Positions 25,628-33,779 of a DNA stretch of 64,000 nt are shown here, in pieces. The stretch spans positions 248,001-312,000 of the forward strand of contig NZ_UEYQ01000002.1 in NCBI RefSeq assembly GCF_900492205.1, written 5' to 3'. Every line of letters starts with the position of its first letter. Positions within the stretch are counted from its first letter, which is position 1. The position numbers and the translations under genes are program-made. The DNA comes from Ciceribacter sp. T2.26MG-112.2. GTDB taxonomy: Bacteria; Pseudomonadota; Alphaproteobacteria; Rhizobiales; Rhizobiaceae. Below the pieces are notes generated by a model. That model worked only from the letters and a program-made list of their open reading frames with translations. It ran no database searches and was not told the DNA's origin.

Positions 25628-26398
25628 TCAGGCGACCGTGTGGAAGCCTCCATCGGCATAGATCACCGAACCGGTCATCGGCGCGCCGGCGTCGCTGGCG
25701 AGAAAGGCGGCGATCTGGCCGATCTCGTCGATTCCGACGAGGCGATGGGCGGGCGTGCGTTCGCGCACCTTGTCGAGCAGCGCATCGAAGCGGTCGATGC
25801 CGGAGGCTGCGCGAGTCTTAACCGGGCCGGCCGAGATCGCATAGGCGCGTATTCGGCTTTCGGCGAGGTCGGCGGCGAGATAGCGCACGCTCGATTCCAG
25901 CGCGGCCTTGACCGGGCCCATCATGTTGTAGTTCTCGACCACCCGGTCGGCGCCGTAGAAGCTCACCGTCATGAGGCTGCCGCCATCCTTCATCAGCGGA
26001 ACGGCGAGTTTGGCCATGCGGATGAACGAATGGCAGGAGACATCCATCGCCATGGCGAAGCCTTCGGCCGAGCAGTTGACGACGCTGGTGTGCAGATCCT
26101 CGCGCGGGGCAAAGGCGATGGAATGCAGGACGAAGTCGAGCTTGCCCCATTCGCGTTCGATCCGGTCGAACACCGCTTCCATCTGGCCGGGAATGCGCAC
26201 GTCGAGTGGAACGAGCAGGGCCGCACCGAGCTTTTCGGCGACCGGCCGGACGAAGGGCTCGGCCTTTTCGTTGAGATAGGTAACGGCAAGTTCGGCGCCG
26301 GCAGCGCGAAAGGCCTCGGCGCAGCCCGCGGCGATGCTCATCTCGTTGGCGATGCCGACCACAAGGCCGCGTTTTCCTGCAAGGTTCGTCAAGGACAT
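25628..26398 (-). CDS. fabI: Enoyl-[acyl-carrier-protein] reductase (FabI)
   Basis: A 256-residue short-chain dehydrogenase of the FabI type. The nucleotide-binding segment reads GLVVGIANEMSIAAGCA, HSIAFAPR is conserved, and the catalytic Tyr-x6-Lys is Y-N-M-M-G-P-V-K. It reduces enoyl-ACP with NAD(P)H. It is the last gene of the phaC, maoC-pta, ackA, fabI operon, four bases after the ackA stop. Rhizobia usually carry more than one fabI; this one, tied to polyhydroxybutyrate and acyl-phosphate genes, may be a specialised paralogue. Confidence 0.92.
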   Translation of the reverse strand: MSLTNLAGKRGLVVGIANEMSIAAGCAEAFRAAGAELAVTYLNEKAEPFVRPVAEKLGAALLVPLDVRIPGQMEAVFDRIEREWGKLDFVLHSIAFAPREDLHTSVVNCSAEGFAMAMDVSCHSFIRMAKLAVPLMKDGGSLMTVSFYGADRVVENYNMMGPVKAALESSVRYLAADLAESRIRAYAISAGPVKTRAASGIDRFDALLDKVRERTPAHRLVGIDEIGQIAAFLASDAGAPMTGSVIYADGGFHTVA

Positions 26399-26402
26399 GC
26401 GT

Positions 26403-27587
26403 TCATTGCTCCTGCTGAAGGACCGACAGCGCTTCGTCCGCGATCACCTGTTCCTCGTCGGTTTCGATCACCATCACCCGCACACTTGAGCTGGTGGCCG
26501 AAATGGTCGGGGCATTGGCGGCGTTGGCGCTCTCGTCCAGTTCGACGCCGAGAAAGGCGAGGCGTTCGCACACGGCGCGGCGGACCGGCGGCTGGTTCTC
26601 GCCGATGCCGGCGGTGAAGACCAGGGTGTCGAGCCCTCCGATGGTGGCGGACAGCCTTGCGACCTCGCCGGCGATGCGGAAGGTAAACACGTCGATCGCT
26701 TCGGCGGCCTCCGCGGCGCTGCTCTCGAGCAGCACGCGGCTGTCGGCGCTGATGCCGGAGAGGCCGATCAGACCCGACTTGTGGTAGACGATGTCCTCCA
26801 CCTCTTCGCGCGTCAGACCCAGGCGCGCCATGAAGTGGAAGATCACGCCTGGATCGAGCGCGCCGGAGCGGGTCGCCATCGGGATGCCGTCGATGGTCGA
26901 GAAGCCCATGGAACTGTCGCGGCTCAAGCCGTCCTTGATCGCGCAAATGCTGGCGCCGCTGCCGAGATGGGCGACGACGGTTCGCGCCCTGGCGAGATCC
27001 GGGCCGAACTTCGACAGGGCCCCGGCGATGTACTTGTAGGACAGACCGTGGAAGCCGTAGCGCTTGATGCCCTGGTCGAAATATTGGCGCGGAATGGCGA
27101 AGCGCTGCACGGTCGCAGACTGGGTGCGGTGGAAGGCGGTGTCGAAGGAGGCAGTCTGCGGCAGATGCGGCTTCAGGTGGCGGACTGCCTCGATCAGGCG
27201 CAGGTTCTGCGGCTGGTGGAGCGGCGCGAGCGGGGTGAGCGCGGCGATTTCGGCGAGTGCTGAATCATCGATCAGTACCGGGCCGGAAAAGCCGTCGCCG
27301 CCGTGCACGACGCGGTGGCCGACGGCGGTAACGGCATCGATGTCGAAATGGTCGGCGAGCCAGCCGAAGGTTTCGTCCAGCACCTCATGCAGCACGTCAC
27401 CGCCTTCGGCCTCGAGCGGTACGTCGAACACTTCCGGTCCTTCGACCAGGTGGAAGGTCAGCGGCTTGTGGCGGAAGTCGATCATGCCCTTGCCGATACG
27501 CTGCGCCTTGCCGTCCACACGCTGGAAGAGGCCGATCTTCACCGTCGAGGAGCCGGCATTGAAGGTGAGGAGCAGCTTTTCCTTCAT
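26403..27587 (-). CDS. ackA: Acetate kinase (AckA)
   Basis: A 394-residue kinase interconverting acetyl-phosphate and acetate with ATP. Motifs in order: LTFNAGSSTVKIGLF at the N-terminus, VGHRVVHGG, SFDTAFH, KRYGFHGLSYKYI, VVAHLGSGASICAI and FTAGIGENQP. The ATG at 27587 overlaps the TGA of the preceding gene (ATGA). An open frame continues upstream but only within the pta gene in another frame, so it is not a fusion. Operons with pta and ackA are phosphate-starvation induced in Sinorhizobium meliloti (Summers, Denton and McDermott, recalled); no clear Pho box was found here. Confidence 0.94.
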   Translation of the reverse strand: MKEKLLLTFNAGSSTVKIGLFQRVDGKAQRIGKGMIDFRHKPLTFHLVEGPEVFDVPLEAEGGDVLHEVLDETFGWLADHFDIDAVTAVGHRVVHGGDGFSGPVLIDDSALAEIAALTPLAPLHQPQNLRLIEAVRHLKPHLPQTASFDTAFHRTQSATVQRFAIPRQYFDQGIKRYGFHGLSYKYIAGALSKFGPDLARARTVVAHLGSGASICAIKDGLSRDSSMGFSTIDGIPMATRSGALDPGVIFHFMARLGLTREEVEDIVYHKSGLIGLSGISADSRVLLESSAAEAAEAIDVFTFRIAGEVARLSATIGGLDTLVFTAGIGENQPPVRRAVCERLAFLGVELDESANAANAPTISATSSSVRVMVIETDEEQVIADEALSVLQQEQ

Positions 27588-28990
27588 TGGGCCGGCAGCC
27601 CTTGCGCCGCGCGCTTGGCGGCGACGAGCTTGGCAAGCGCGGCCGAGGCGATGCGGACCTTGAGGCTGTCGGAGCGGCTGGTGAGGATGATCGGCACGCG
27701 GGCGCCGAGCACGAGGCCGGCGGCATCGGCGCCGGCGAAATAGAGCAATTGCTTGGCCAGCATGTTGCCGGCTTCGAGATCCGGCACGAGCAGGATGTCG
27801 GCCTGGCCGGCGACCGGCGAGACGATGCCCTTGGTGCGGGCGGCTTCGAAGCTGATGGCATTGTCGAAGGCAAGCGGCCCGTCGACGCTGCCGCCGGTGA
27901 TCTGGCCGCGCGCTGCCATGACGGTCAGCGCTGCCGCGTCGAGCGTCGCCTGCATCTTGTCGTTGACCGTCTCGACTGCGGCGAGCACGGCGACCTTCGG
28001 ATTGGGATTGCCGAGCAGTCGCAAAAGGTCGATGGCGTTCTGGCAGATGTCGCGCTTGTGGTCGAGGGTAGGGGCGATATTGATCGCCGCGTCGGTCACC
28101 ACCAGCAGCTTTTCGTAGGCCGGCACGTCCATGGCATAGACATGGCTGATGCGTCGTTCGGTCTTGAGCCCCGAGCCGGCCGCGACGATGGCGCCCAGCA
28201 GTTCGTCGGAATGGAGACTGCCCTTCATCAGGGTCGAGACCTTGCCGGCGACCGCCAACTCCACCGCCTTCTCGGCTGCGGCATGGCTGTGCTCGACCGA
28301 AATGATCTCGAAGCCGTCCAGCGAGGCGCCGGCCTTTTCGGCGGCGGCGCGGATCTTGGCTTCCGGACCGATCAGGACCGGGTCGAGCAGGTTCTCGTCG
28401 CGGATCTCGAGCGCCGCCTGGATTGCCTCGGGCGAGCAGGGGTGGACGAGCGCTGTCCTGACAAGGGGCAAGGCGCGCGCCTCGGCGATGATGTCCTCGA
28501 AGCGGTCGTGGTGCTGCGCCACGGCGGCCGGAAGGGCGACCTGCGGCCACTCAACCCGCTCGAAGGGGGCAATCACAGTTGCCTGGCCGCTCAGCACATC
28601 CTCGCCGTGCTGGTTGATGCAGCGCGTGTCGAACACGACGATGCGCTTGTCGACACGCTTCTCGGTCACCGTGACGGTGGCGGTGATCGTGTCGCCCGGG
28701 AAGACCGGCTTCTGGAAACGCAGTTCCTGGCCGAGATAGATCGTGCCGGGGCCGGGCAGCTTGGTGCCGAGCACGGCCGAGACCATGGCCGCCGTCCACA
28801 TGCCGTGGGCGATGATGTGGCCGAAGAAGTCCTTCTCGGCGAATTTGGGGTCGACATGGGCGGGATTGAAATCGCCGGAGGCGAGCGCGAACAGCTCAAT
28901 GTCTTCGCGACCGATGGTGCGCGCGATCGTGGCGCTGTCGCCGACCTTCAGCTCGTCGAAGGTGCGGTTCGTAAGCAGGGACTGGTTCAT
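27584..28990 (-). CDS. Bifunctional MaoC-like hydratase / phosphate acyltransferase (Pta/Ptb)
   Basis: A 468-residue two-domain protein. Residues 1-150 form a MaoC hot-dog domain with the hydratase motif FALASGDFNPAHVDPKFA and HIIAHGMWTAAM. Residues 160-465 are a PTA_PTB acyltransferase domain (STLMKGSLHSDELLG; SHVYAMDVPAYEKLLVVTDA; ILLVPDLEAGNMLAKQL). It can hydrate an enoyl-CoA and exchange CoA for phosphate to give an acyl-phosphate for the kinase downstream. The substrate could be acetyl- or butyryl-CoA. The chosen ATG lies seven bases after the phaC stop. This fused arrangement is known in rhizobia. Confidence 0.9.
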   Translation of the reverse strand: MNQSLLTNRTFDELKVGDSATIARTIGREDIELFALASGDFNPAHVDPKFAEKDFFGHIIAHGMWTAAMVSAVLGTKLPGPGTIYLGQELRFQKPVFPGDTITATVTVTEKRVDKRIVVFDTRCINQHGEDVLSGQATVIAPFERVEWPQVALPAAVAQHHDRFEDIIAEARALPLVRTALVHPCSPEAIQAALEIRDENLLDPVLIGPEAKIRAAAEKAGASLDGFEIISVEHSHAAAEKAVELAVAGKVSTLMKGSLHSDELLGAIVAAGSGLKTERRISHVYAMDVPAYEKLLVVTDAAINIAPTLDHKRDICQNAIDLLRLLGNPNPKVAVLAAVETVNDKMQATLDAAALTVMAARGQITGGSVDGPLAFDNAISFEAARTKGIVSPVAGQADILLVPDLEAGNMLAKQLLYFAGADAAGLVLGARVPIILTSRSDSLKVRIASAALAKLVAAKRAAQGLPAQ

Positions 28991-28997
28991 GGCTACT

Positions 28998-30812
28998 CTA
29001 TCTCTGATGGACGTAGGTGCCGGGGGCGGCTTCCTTTGCGACGTAACCGTTTTCGCTCGATCCCATAGACGGCGGAGCGACCTTATCCGCTGACGAATGG
29101 GATGCAAGCCAGGCCGACCAAGCCGGCCACCAGGAACCCTCCTGCGACGAGCATTCGGCCATCCATTCCTCGGCGCTGACGCAAGGGTCGACGGCCTTCT
29201 TCGTCGTCATGCGGAAGTGGCGATGCGGATGGCCCGGTTCGCTGACGATACCGGCATTGTGGCCACCGCTGGTCAGCACGAAAGTCACGTCTGTGTCGGT
29301 CAGGTAGTGGATCTTGTAGACCGATTTCCAGGGCGCCACATGGTCGCGCTCGGTGCCGACGGCAAAGACCGGCGCGCGAATGTTCTGCAGCGCGGCCGGA
29401 CGCTCGTCGACCATGAAGCGGCCAGAGGCAAGTTCGTTGTCGAGGTAGAGCCGCTGGAGATATTCCGCGTGCATGCGGAAGGGCATGCGGGTGGTGTCGG
29501 CATTCCAGGCCATCAGGTCGTTGAGCGGCGTGCGTTCGCCCATCAGGTAGTCGTGCACAATGCGCGACCAGACGAGATCGTTGGAGCGCAGAAGCTGGAA
29601 GGCCCCGGCCATCTGGTCGGCGGAGAGGAAGCCGCGATTCCACATCACGCTTTCGAGGAAATGCAGCTGGCTGTGGTCGATGAAGAGGGCGAGCTCGCCC
29701 GGTTCGCTGAAATCCGTCTGGGCGGCAAACAGCGTCACAGATGCCAGCCGGTCGTCCTTCGCCCGCGCCATGGCGGCCGCGGCGATCGACATCAGCGTGC
29801 CGCCGAGGCAATAGCCGGTGGCATGCACCTTGCGGTCCGGCACGATGGCGTTGATCGCGTCGATTGCGGCCATGACGCCGAGCCGGCGATAGTCGTCCAG
29901 GCTCAAGTCGCGGTCGGCGGCGGTCGGATTGTGCCAGGATATGCAGAATACGGTATGGCTCTGGGAAACCAGGTAGCGGATCAACGAGTTTTCCGGCGAG
30001 AGGTCGAGGATGTAGTATTTCATGATCCAGGCGGGAACGATCAGGATCGGTTCGGCATGGACCGTGTCGGTTGCCGGGGAATACTGGATGAGTTCGATCA
30101 GGCGGTTGCGGTAGACGACGCGGCCCGGAGTGATGGCGACCGTCTTGCCCGGCTGGAAGGCCTCGGTTCCGGCGACGGGTTGCTGCGTCAGCTGGCGGTT
30201 GGTGTCCTCGACGAAATTGCTGATACCCTGGAGAAAGTTCATCCCGCCTGTCTCGGCAGCCCGCTTCAGTACCACGGGATTGGTTAGCGGGTAGTTCGAG
30301 GGTGAGAACATGTCGAGAATCTGGCGCGTGGCGAACGAGATCACGTCTTCATGATGCGGCGCGACGCCCGGCACATCCTTGGTGACATTGTGCCACCATT
30401 GCTGGTTCAGCAGGAAGCACTGCGCCAAGACATTGTAGGGAAAGTGCTGCCATTCCTCGCCGTTGAACCGGTCGTCGCCGGGCAGGGGCTCGATGCAGGG
30501 CGGCGTCTGGGGGTCGACGGCGGCGGCCGCCAGATGGGCCGCAAGGCGGTTGCCCTTGCGCACGGCCTTTTGCGCCAGTTCCAGCCGCTTGCCCGGCGCC
30601 ATGCCGAGATGGACCGCCCAGTCATAGACGGCAAGCGACAGGGCAGCCGGCGAAATGCCGCCGGTGAACGGCGCGATCAGCGCCTCGTTCATCCGTGTCA
30701 GAGCTTCGAAACCGGCGGCCTGTGAGCCGTCGTCGAAACCGAGAGCGTCGAGTGCCGTGTCCATGTTGGCATGGGTAGGATCGGCGGCCCTGATCATGCT
30801 CGATATCGACAT
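28998..30812 (-). CDS. phaC: Poly(3-hydroxyalkanoate) polymerase (PhaC, class I type)
   Basis: A 604-residue synthase from the ATG at 30812, which has GGAG upstream. The lipase-like box GYCLGG places the catalytic Cys at residue 335; the later Asp is in AVGTERDHVAPW and the His in TSGGHNAGIVSEPGH. An N-terminal extension of about 80 residues and total length fit class I enzymes. It polymerises (R)-3-hydroxyacyl-CoA at the granule surface. It heads a four-gene operon. A TGC-rich inverted repeat resembling a PhaR site is located 95 bases upstream. Confidence 0.94.
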   Translation of the reverse strand: MSISSMIRAADPTHANMDTALDALGFDDGSQAAGFEALTRMNEALIAPFTGGISPAALSLAVYDWAVHLGMAPGKRLELAQKAVRKGNRLAAHLAAAAVDPQTPPCIEPLPGDDRFNGEEWQHFPYNVLAQCFLLNQQWWHNVTKDVPGVAPHHEDVISFATRQILDMFSPSNYPLTNPVVLKRAAETGGMNFLQGISNFVEDTNRQLTQQPVAGTEAFQPGKTVAITPGRVVYRNRLIELIQYSPATDTVHAEPILIVPAWIMKYYILDLSPENSLIRYLVSQSHTVFCISWHNPTAADRDLSLDDYRRLGVMAAIDAINAIVPDRKVHATGYCLGGTLMSIAAAAMARAKDDRLASVTLFAAQTDFSEPGELALFIDHSQLHFLESVMWNRGFLSADQMAGAFQLLRSNDLVWSRIVHDYLMGERTPLNDLMAWNADTTRMPFRMHAEYLQRLYLDNELASGRFMVDERPAALQNIRAPVFAVGTERDHVAPWKSVYKIHYLTDTDVTFVLTSGGHNAGIVSEPGHPHRHFRMTTKKAVDPCVSAEEWMAECSSQEGSWWPAWSAWLASHSSADKVAPPSMGSSENGYVAKEAAPGTYVHQR

Positions 30813-30845
30813 GTGATCGTCTCCAGTCCGCATTCTGCGTTTCGG

Positions 30846-30877
30846 TTGCAACGGATAACCCGGCTTTGTAACGGGTA
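30846..30877. promoter_or_regulatory. Paired direct repeats upstream of phaC, 20 bp apart
   Basis: TTGCAACGGATA (30846-30857) and TTGTAACGGGTA (30866-30877) match at 10 of 12 positions and start exactly 20 bases apart, two helical turns. They lie 34-65 bases upstream of the phaC start. This spacing suits a regulator binding as two subunits on one DNA face, but no known consensus was matched. Confidence 0.45.
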
Positions 30878-30906
30878 TGCGACCGTGCCAGGGGGGCTCG
30901 CGCGGC

Positions 30907-30923
30907 GCAGCAAGGTTTGCTGC
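30907..30923. promoter_or_regulatory. TGC-rich inverted repeat, candidate PhaR site upstream of phaC
   Basis: GCAGCAA and TTGCTGC form a perfect seven-base inverted repeat with a three-base spacer, 95 bases before the phaC start. PhaR (AniA) repressors of polyhydroxybutyrate genes bind TGC-rich dyads of the CTGC-N3-4-GCAG type. The match in sequence and place is good, though the halves here are in GCAG...CTGC order. Confidence 0.5.
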
Positions 30924-31049
30924 AATGCAATATAATCACTCACGGGCGGGATTCAATCAAAGCCGTGTCGCAGCCTTAATGCCGCCTTGCGGGCGCCACC
31001 TCTGCCACCTGTCAATTGCCCGCCAAGGCCATGGGGGACACCCCTTGGT

Positions 31050-32063
31050 TCAACCGTAGCGGTCGCGCCAGGAAGCCTGCGCTCCCTCCACGGGCAGGGA
31101 GGTCGCCTCGAAGACGCCGCGGGCGATGGCGCGGGCCATGACGAGGGTGGCGAGGTGGCAGAGCTCCATGAAATCGGCGGAACTGGCGAGCGGCCGGCGA
31201 TTGGTCGCGGCGGAGAAGATCGTGTCGCCGTCGGCCGGAAGGTGGGCAGGCAGCACGGCGCGGGCAAGCCCGTCATGGGCCATGATCGACAGGCGGTGGG
31301 TCTGCGCCTTGGTCAGCGCCGCGTCGGTGACGACGGCGCCGATCGTGGTGGCGGTGAGGTTGATGCCCTTGGCGCGCAGGATAGTATCGGGCGAGGAGAA
31401 ATTGGCCGGCAGGCCGATACCGCCGAACTCGTCGTCCAGTTCGAAGGGGGCTGCCCAGAAGAACGGGCCGTCGCCGATCGTCGCCGAGCCCATGGCATTG
31501 ACCGCGGCAAGCGCGGCGATGGTATGGCCGCCGCTGGTCATGGCGCTGGCCGAGCCGAGACCGCCCTTGAAGGTGGCCGTCGTCGCACCGGTGCCGGCGC
31601 CGACGCTGCCGAGCTCGAACGGACCGTGCCTTGCCGCCATGAAGGCGTCATAGCCCATGTCGCGATAGGGCGAATGCAGGCCCCAGTCCTTGTTGCCGCC
31701 GTTGAGCAGGTCCATCAGGATCGCCTGCGGCACGATCGGCACGCGGACATCGCCGACCGGGAAGCCCCGGCCGATGGCGCGGAGCCCCGCCTGTACGCCG
31801 CCGGCGGCATCGAGGCCGAAGGCCGATCCACCCGACAGCACGAAGGCATCGACCGCTTCCACCGTCATCGCAGGATCGAGCAGTGCCGTCTCGCGCCCGC
31901 CTGGCGCCCCGCCGAGCACGCTGCCCGAGGCCGTGGCCGGCCGGTCGAAGACGATCACGGTCACGCCCGAGCCGAGCTTCAGGTCGGTCGCATGGCCGAC
32001 GGCAACGCCCTCGACATCGGTGAGAAGATTGAGTTGGGACGTCACGTCGCTCCTCTTATGCAC
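31050..32063 (-). CDS. DmpA/P1-family peptidase (beta-peptidyl or D-/L-aminopeptidase)
   Basis: A 337-residue member of the Ntn-like S58 family. Characteristic elements include DVEGVAVGHATDLKLGSGVT, FVLSGGSAFGLDAAGGVQ, the loop SVGAGTGATTATFKGGLGSA and TTIGAVVTDAALTKAQTHR. Family members self-cleave to expose a nucleophilic Ser or Thr and cleave N-terminal D- or L-residues or beta-peptides; the exact cleavage residue was not fixed here. Its start at 32063 is the first good ATG. It lies upstream of phaC in the same direction with a 237-base gap. Confidence 0.85.
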   Translation of the reverse strand: MHKRSDVTSQLNLLTDVEGVAVGHATDLKLGSGVTVIVFDRPATASGSVLGGAPGGRETALLDPAMTVEAVDAFVLSGGSAFGLDAAGGVQAGLRAIGRGFPVGDVRVPIVPQAILMDLLNGGNKDWGLHSPYRDMGYDAFMAARHGPFELGSVGAGTGATTATFKGGLGSASAMTSGGHTIAALAAVNAMGSATIGDGPFFWAAPFELDDEFGGIGLPANFSSPDTILRAKGINLTATTIGAVVTDAALTKAQTHRLSIMAHDGLARAVLPAHLPADGDTIFSAATNRRPLASSADFMELCHLATLVMARAIARGVFEATSLPVEGAQASWRDRYG

Positions 32064-32194
32064 TTCGGTTCGATGGGAAGCACCTATGGCCCTGAAAATA
32101 TGCGCGGAGATTGGCCTCGTCCGTGATCGGAATCAAGCGGCTTCATGGTCAGCAGCAGGGCAATCACATATGGACTGTGAGCGGTGCGCGAAGC

Positions 32195-32412
32195 GGGCTC
32201 CCTCTTCTCCCCGCCGGGGGTGAGGAATGGTCGGCGCAGCCGGCGAAACGATCCAGTGAATCGTTTCGAATGACGAACGCCCTGAGCTTGGGCGAAGGGC
32301 CGGCAGAGGTGGCCCGCAGGGCCGGATGAGGGGGGCGCGAAGCGCAAAAGGCGTCGCGGGCAGCTCCCTCATCGCCTCGCATACGCTCCGCACTTCTCCC
32401 CGAGGAGAGAAG
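32195..32412. repeat. RIME-like intergenic palindromic repeat (copy a)
   Basis: This element fills most of the 539-base gap between divergent genes (32064-32602). It begins with CTCCCTCTTCTCCCC and GCCGGGGG, ends with a CTTCTCCCCGAGGAGAGAAG hairpin, and its middle contains CCTCATCG. It is related to copies at 35111-35268, 51914-52034 and 47322-47357. The family resembles RIME (Rhizobium-specific intergenic mosaic elements). No gene was found elsewhere in the gap. Confidence 0.75.
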
Positions 32413-32602
32413 ACGAAAGGCCGGAGCCGCCACAGGTGTTTTCATATGGGATTACCCTGCGGTCAGCAGCAGGTCAAGCGGGCTACGTTTTGACCCGTTC
32501 TACGCAGTCGGCAGCAAAATATACGCTGTAGTATGGCGATAATACCCGCCGCTGCCGTCGCTTTGCTAGCGTGCTCCCGACATTCCAGAACGGGAGGATG
32601 AC

Positions 32603-33169
32603 ATGTCGAAGAAGATCCTGATGATTGTCGGCGACTTTGCCGAAGACTACGAGACCATGGTGCCGTTCCAGACGCTCTTGGCCTGCGGTTACGTCGTGCA
32701 TGCCGTCTGCCCCGGCAAGAAGGCCGGCCAGACGATTGCCACCTCGATCCATGATTTCGAAGGCGACCAGACCTATACGGAAAAGCGCGGCCACAATTTC
32801 GCGCTCAACGCCACCTTCGCGGACGTCAAGGCATCGGACTATGACGCGCTGCTCATTCCGGGCGGCCGGGCGCCGGAATATCTGCGCCTCGATCCCGAGG
32901 TGATCGCCGCCGTGAAGCACTTCTTCGAGGCCGACAAGCCGGTTGCCGCCGTCTGCCATGGCGCGCAGATCCTGGCGGCCGCCCGCGTGCTCGAAGGCCG
33001 CACCTGCTCGGCCTATCCGGCCTGCCGTCCCGAAGTGGAACTCGCCGGTGGCACCTATGCGGAGATCGCCATCGATGCGGCCTTCACCGACGGCAAGCTG
33101 GTGACCGCGCCCGCCTGGCCGGCCCATCCGGCGTGGCTGAAGCAGTTCATGGCGGTGCTTTCCGCCTGA
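32603..33169 (+). CDS. DJ-1/PfpI-family protein
   Basis: A 188-residue flavodoxin-like protein. The nucleophile elbow [12 protein letters not shown] places the conserved Cys at 118 with His119 next to it; Glu14 in DFAEDYET is at the expected position of the helper acid, and [13 protein letters not shown] is intact. Family members are proteases, glyoxalases/deglycases or stress chaperones; the Cys-His-Glu arrangement fits the PfpI/YhbO branch. GGGAGGATGAC precedes the ATG. It stands alone between a repeat element and the ribbon-helix-helix gene. Confidence 0.9.
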   Translation: MSKKILMIVGDFAEDYETMVPFQTLLACGYVVHAVCPGKKAGQTIATSIHDFEGDQTYTEKRGHNFALNATFADVKASDYDALLIPGGRAPEYLRLDPEVIAAVKHFFEADKPVAAVCHGAQILAAARVLEGRTCSAYPACRPEVELAGGTYAEIAIDAAFTDGKLVTAPAWPAHPAWLKQFMAVLSA

Positions 33170-33266
33170 TCCTCGACCTTTTGCCGAAACGGCGGGGCTT
33201 TGCGCGTTCCGCCGTTTCGCGATAGGGTCGCATCCACGTCGAGGACCGCACATTCGGGAGGAAACC

Positions 33267-33617
33267 ATGTGCAAGCTCTTCATCCAGGCCGATCCGGCCC
33301 TCTGGGAAAGCCAGACGAAGTCGCTCCGGATCGACGGCATGGTGACCAGCGTGCGGCTGGAGAACTTCTTCTGGATGACGCTGGAGGAGGTTGGCCGCCG
33401 CGACGGCATGACCGTGATCCAGCTGATCGCCAAGCTCTATCATGAATCGATCGACGCCGGACATGATCTCGGCAATTTCACCTCGTTCCTGCGCGTCTGC
33501 TGCGGCCGCTATCTGGCACTGCAGCTGTCCGGTGACATACCGGCCAATACCGACCTGCCAATCGCGGCGCTCGATGCGGACCATATCCTGACGGTCGAGA
33601 AGGCAAAGTATCACTAA
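33267..33617 (+). CDS. Ribbon-helix-helix domain protein
   Basis: A 116-residue protein with a short RHH-like segment at about residues 18-65: KSLRIDGMVTSVRLENFFWM followed by LEEVGRRDGMTVIQLIAKLY. This resembles the RHH_4 group found in Alphaproteobacteria. The start has GGGAGGAAACC upstream. It carries an unusual pair of Cys residues (CCGRYL) near the C-terminus. DNA target unknown; it is not adjacent to a toxin gene. Confidence 0.8.
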   Translation: MCKLFIQADPALWESQTKSLRIDGMVTSVRLENFFWMTLEEVGRRDGMTVIQLIAKLYHESIDAGHDLGNFTSFLRVCCGRYLALQLSGDIPANTDLPIAALDADHILTVEKAKYH

Positions 33618-33779
33618 GGGACAAGACAGGGACTGTCCTGTCGCCTTTGGAACGCGTCATGTCACCGGCTGGCGTGACGAAGCGATCCGCCGGTGCTATA
33701 GCTTGACCATTGCACCGGCAGCCAACTGACGTCCTTCCCCGCCTGCCGGACCCTTTTGTCTTCCAGGAGTTCATTCCCC

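Noticed and set aside
26403-28550. Apparent 715-codon frame extending ackA upstream
   Set aside because: The extra 320 codons lie in the pta gene in another frame and give Arg/Gly-rich nonsense. ackA has a proper ATGA start at 27587.
30813-31049. Possible Pho box upstream of phaC, expected from the known phosphate regulation of rhizobial pta-ackA
   Set aside because: No pair of TGTCA-type half-sites with 11-base spacing was found; the single CTGTCA near 31009 is not repeated correctly.
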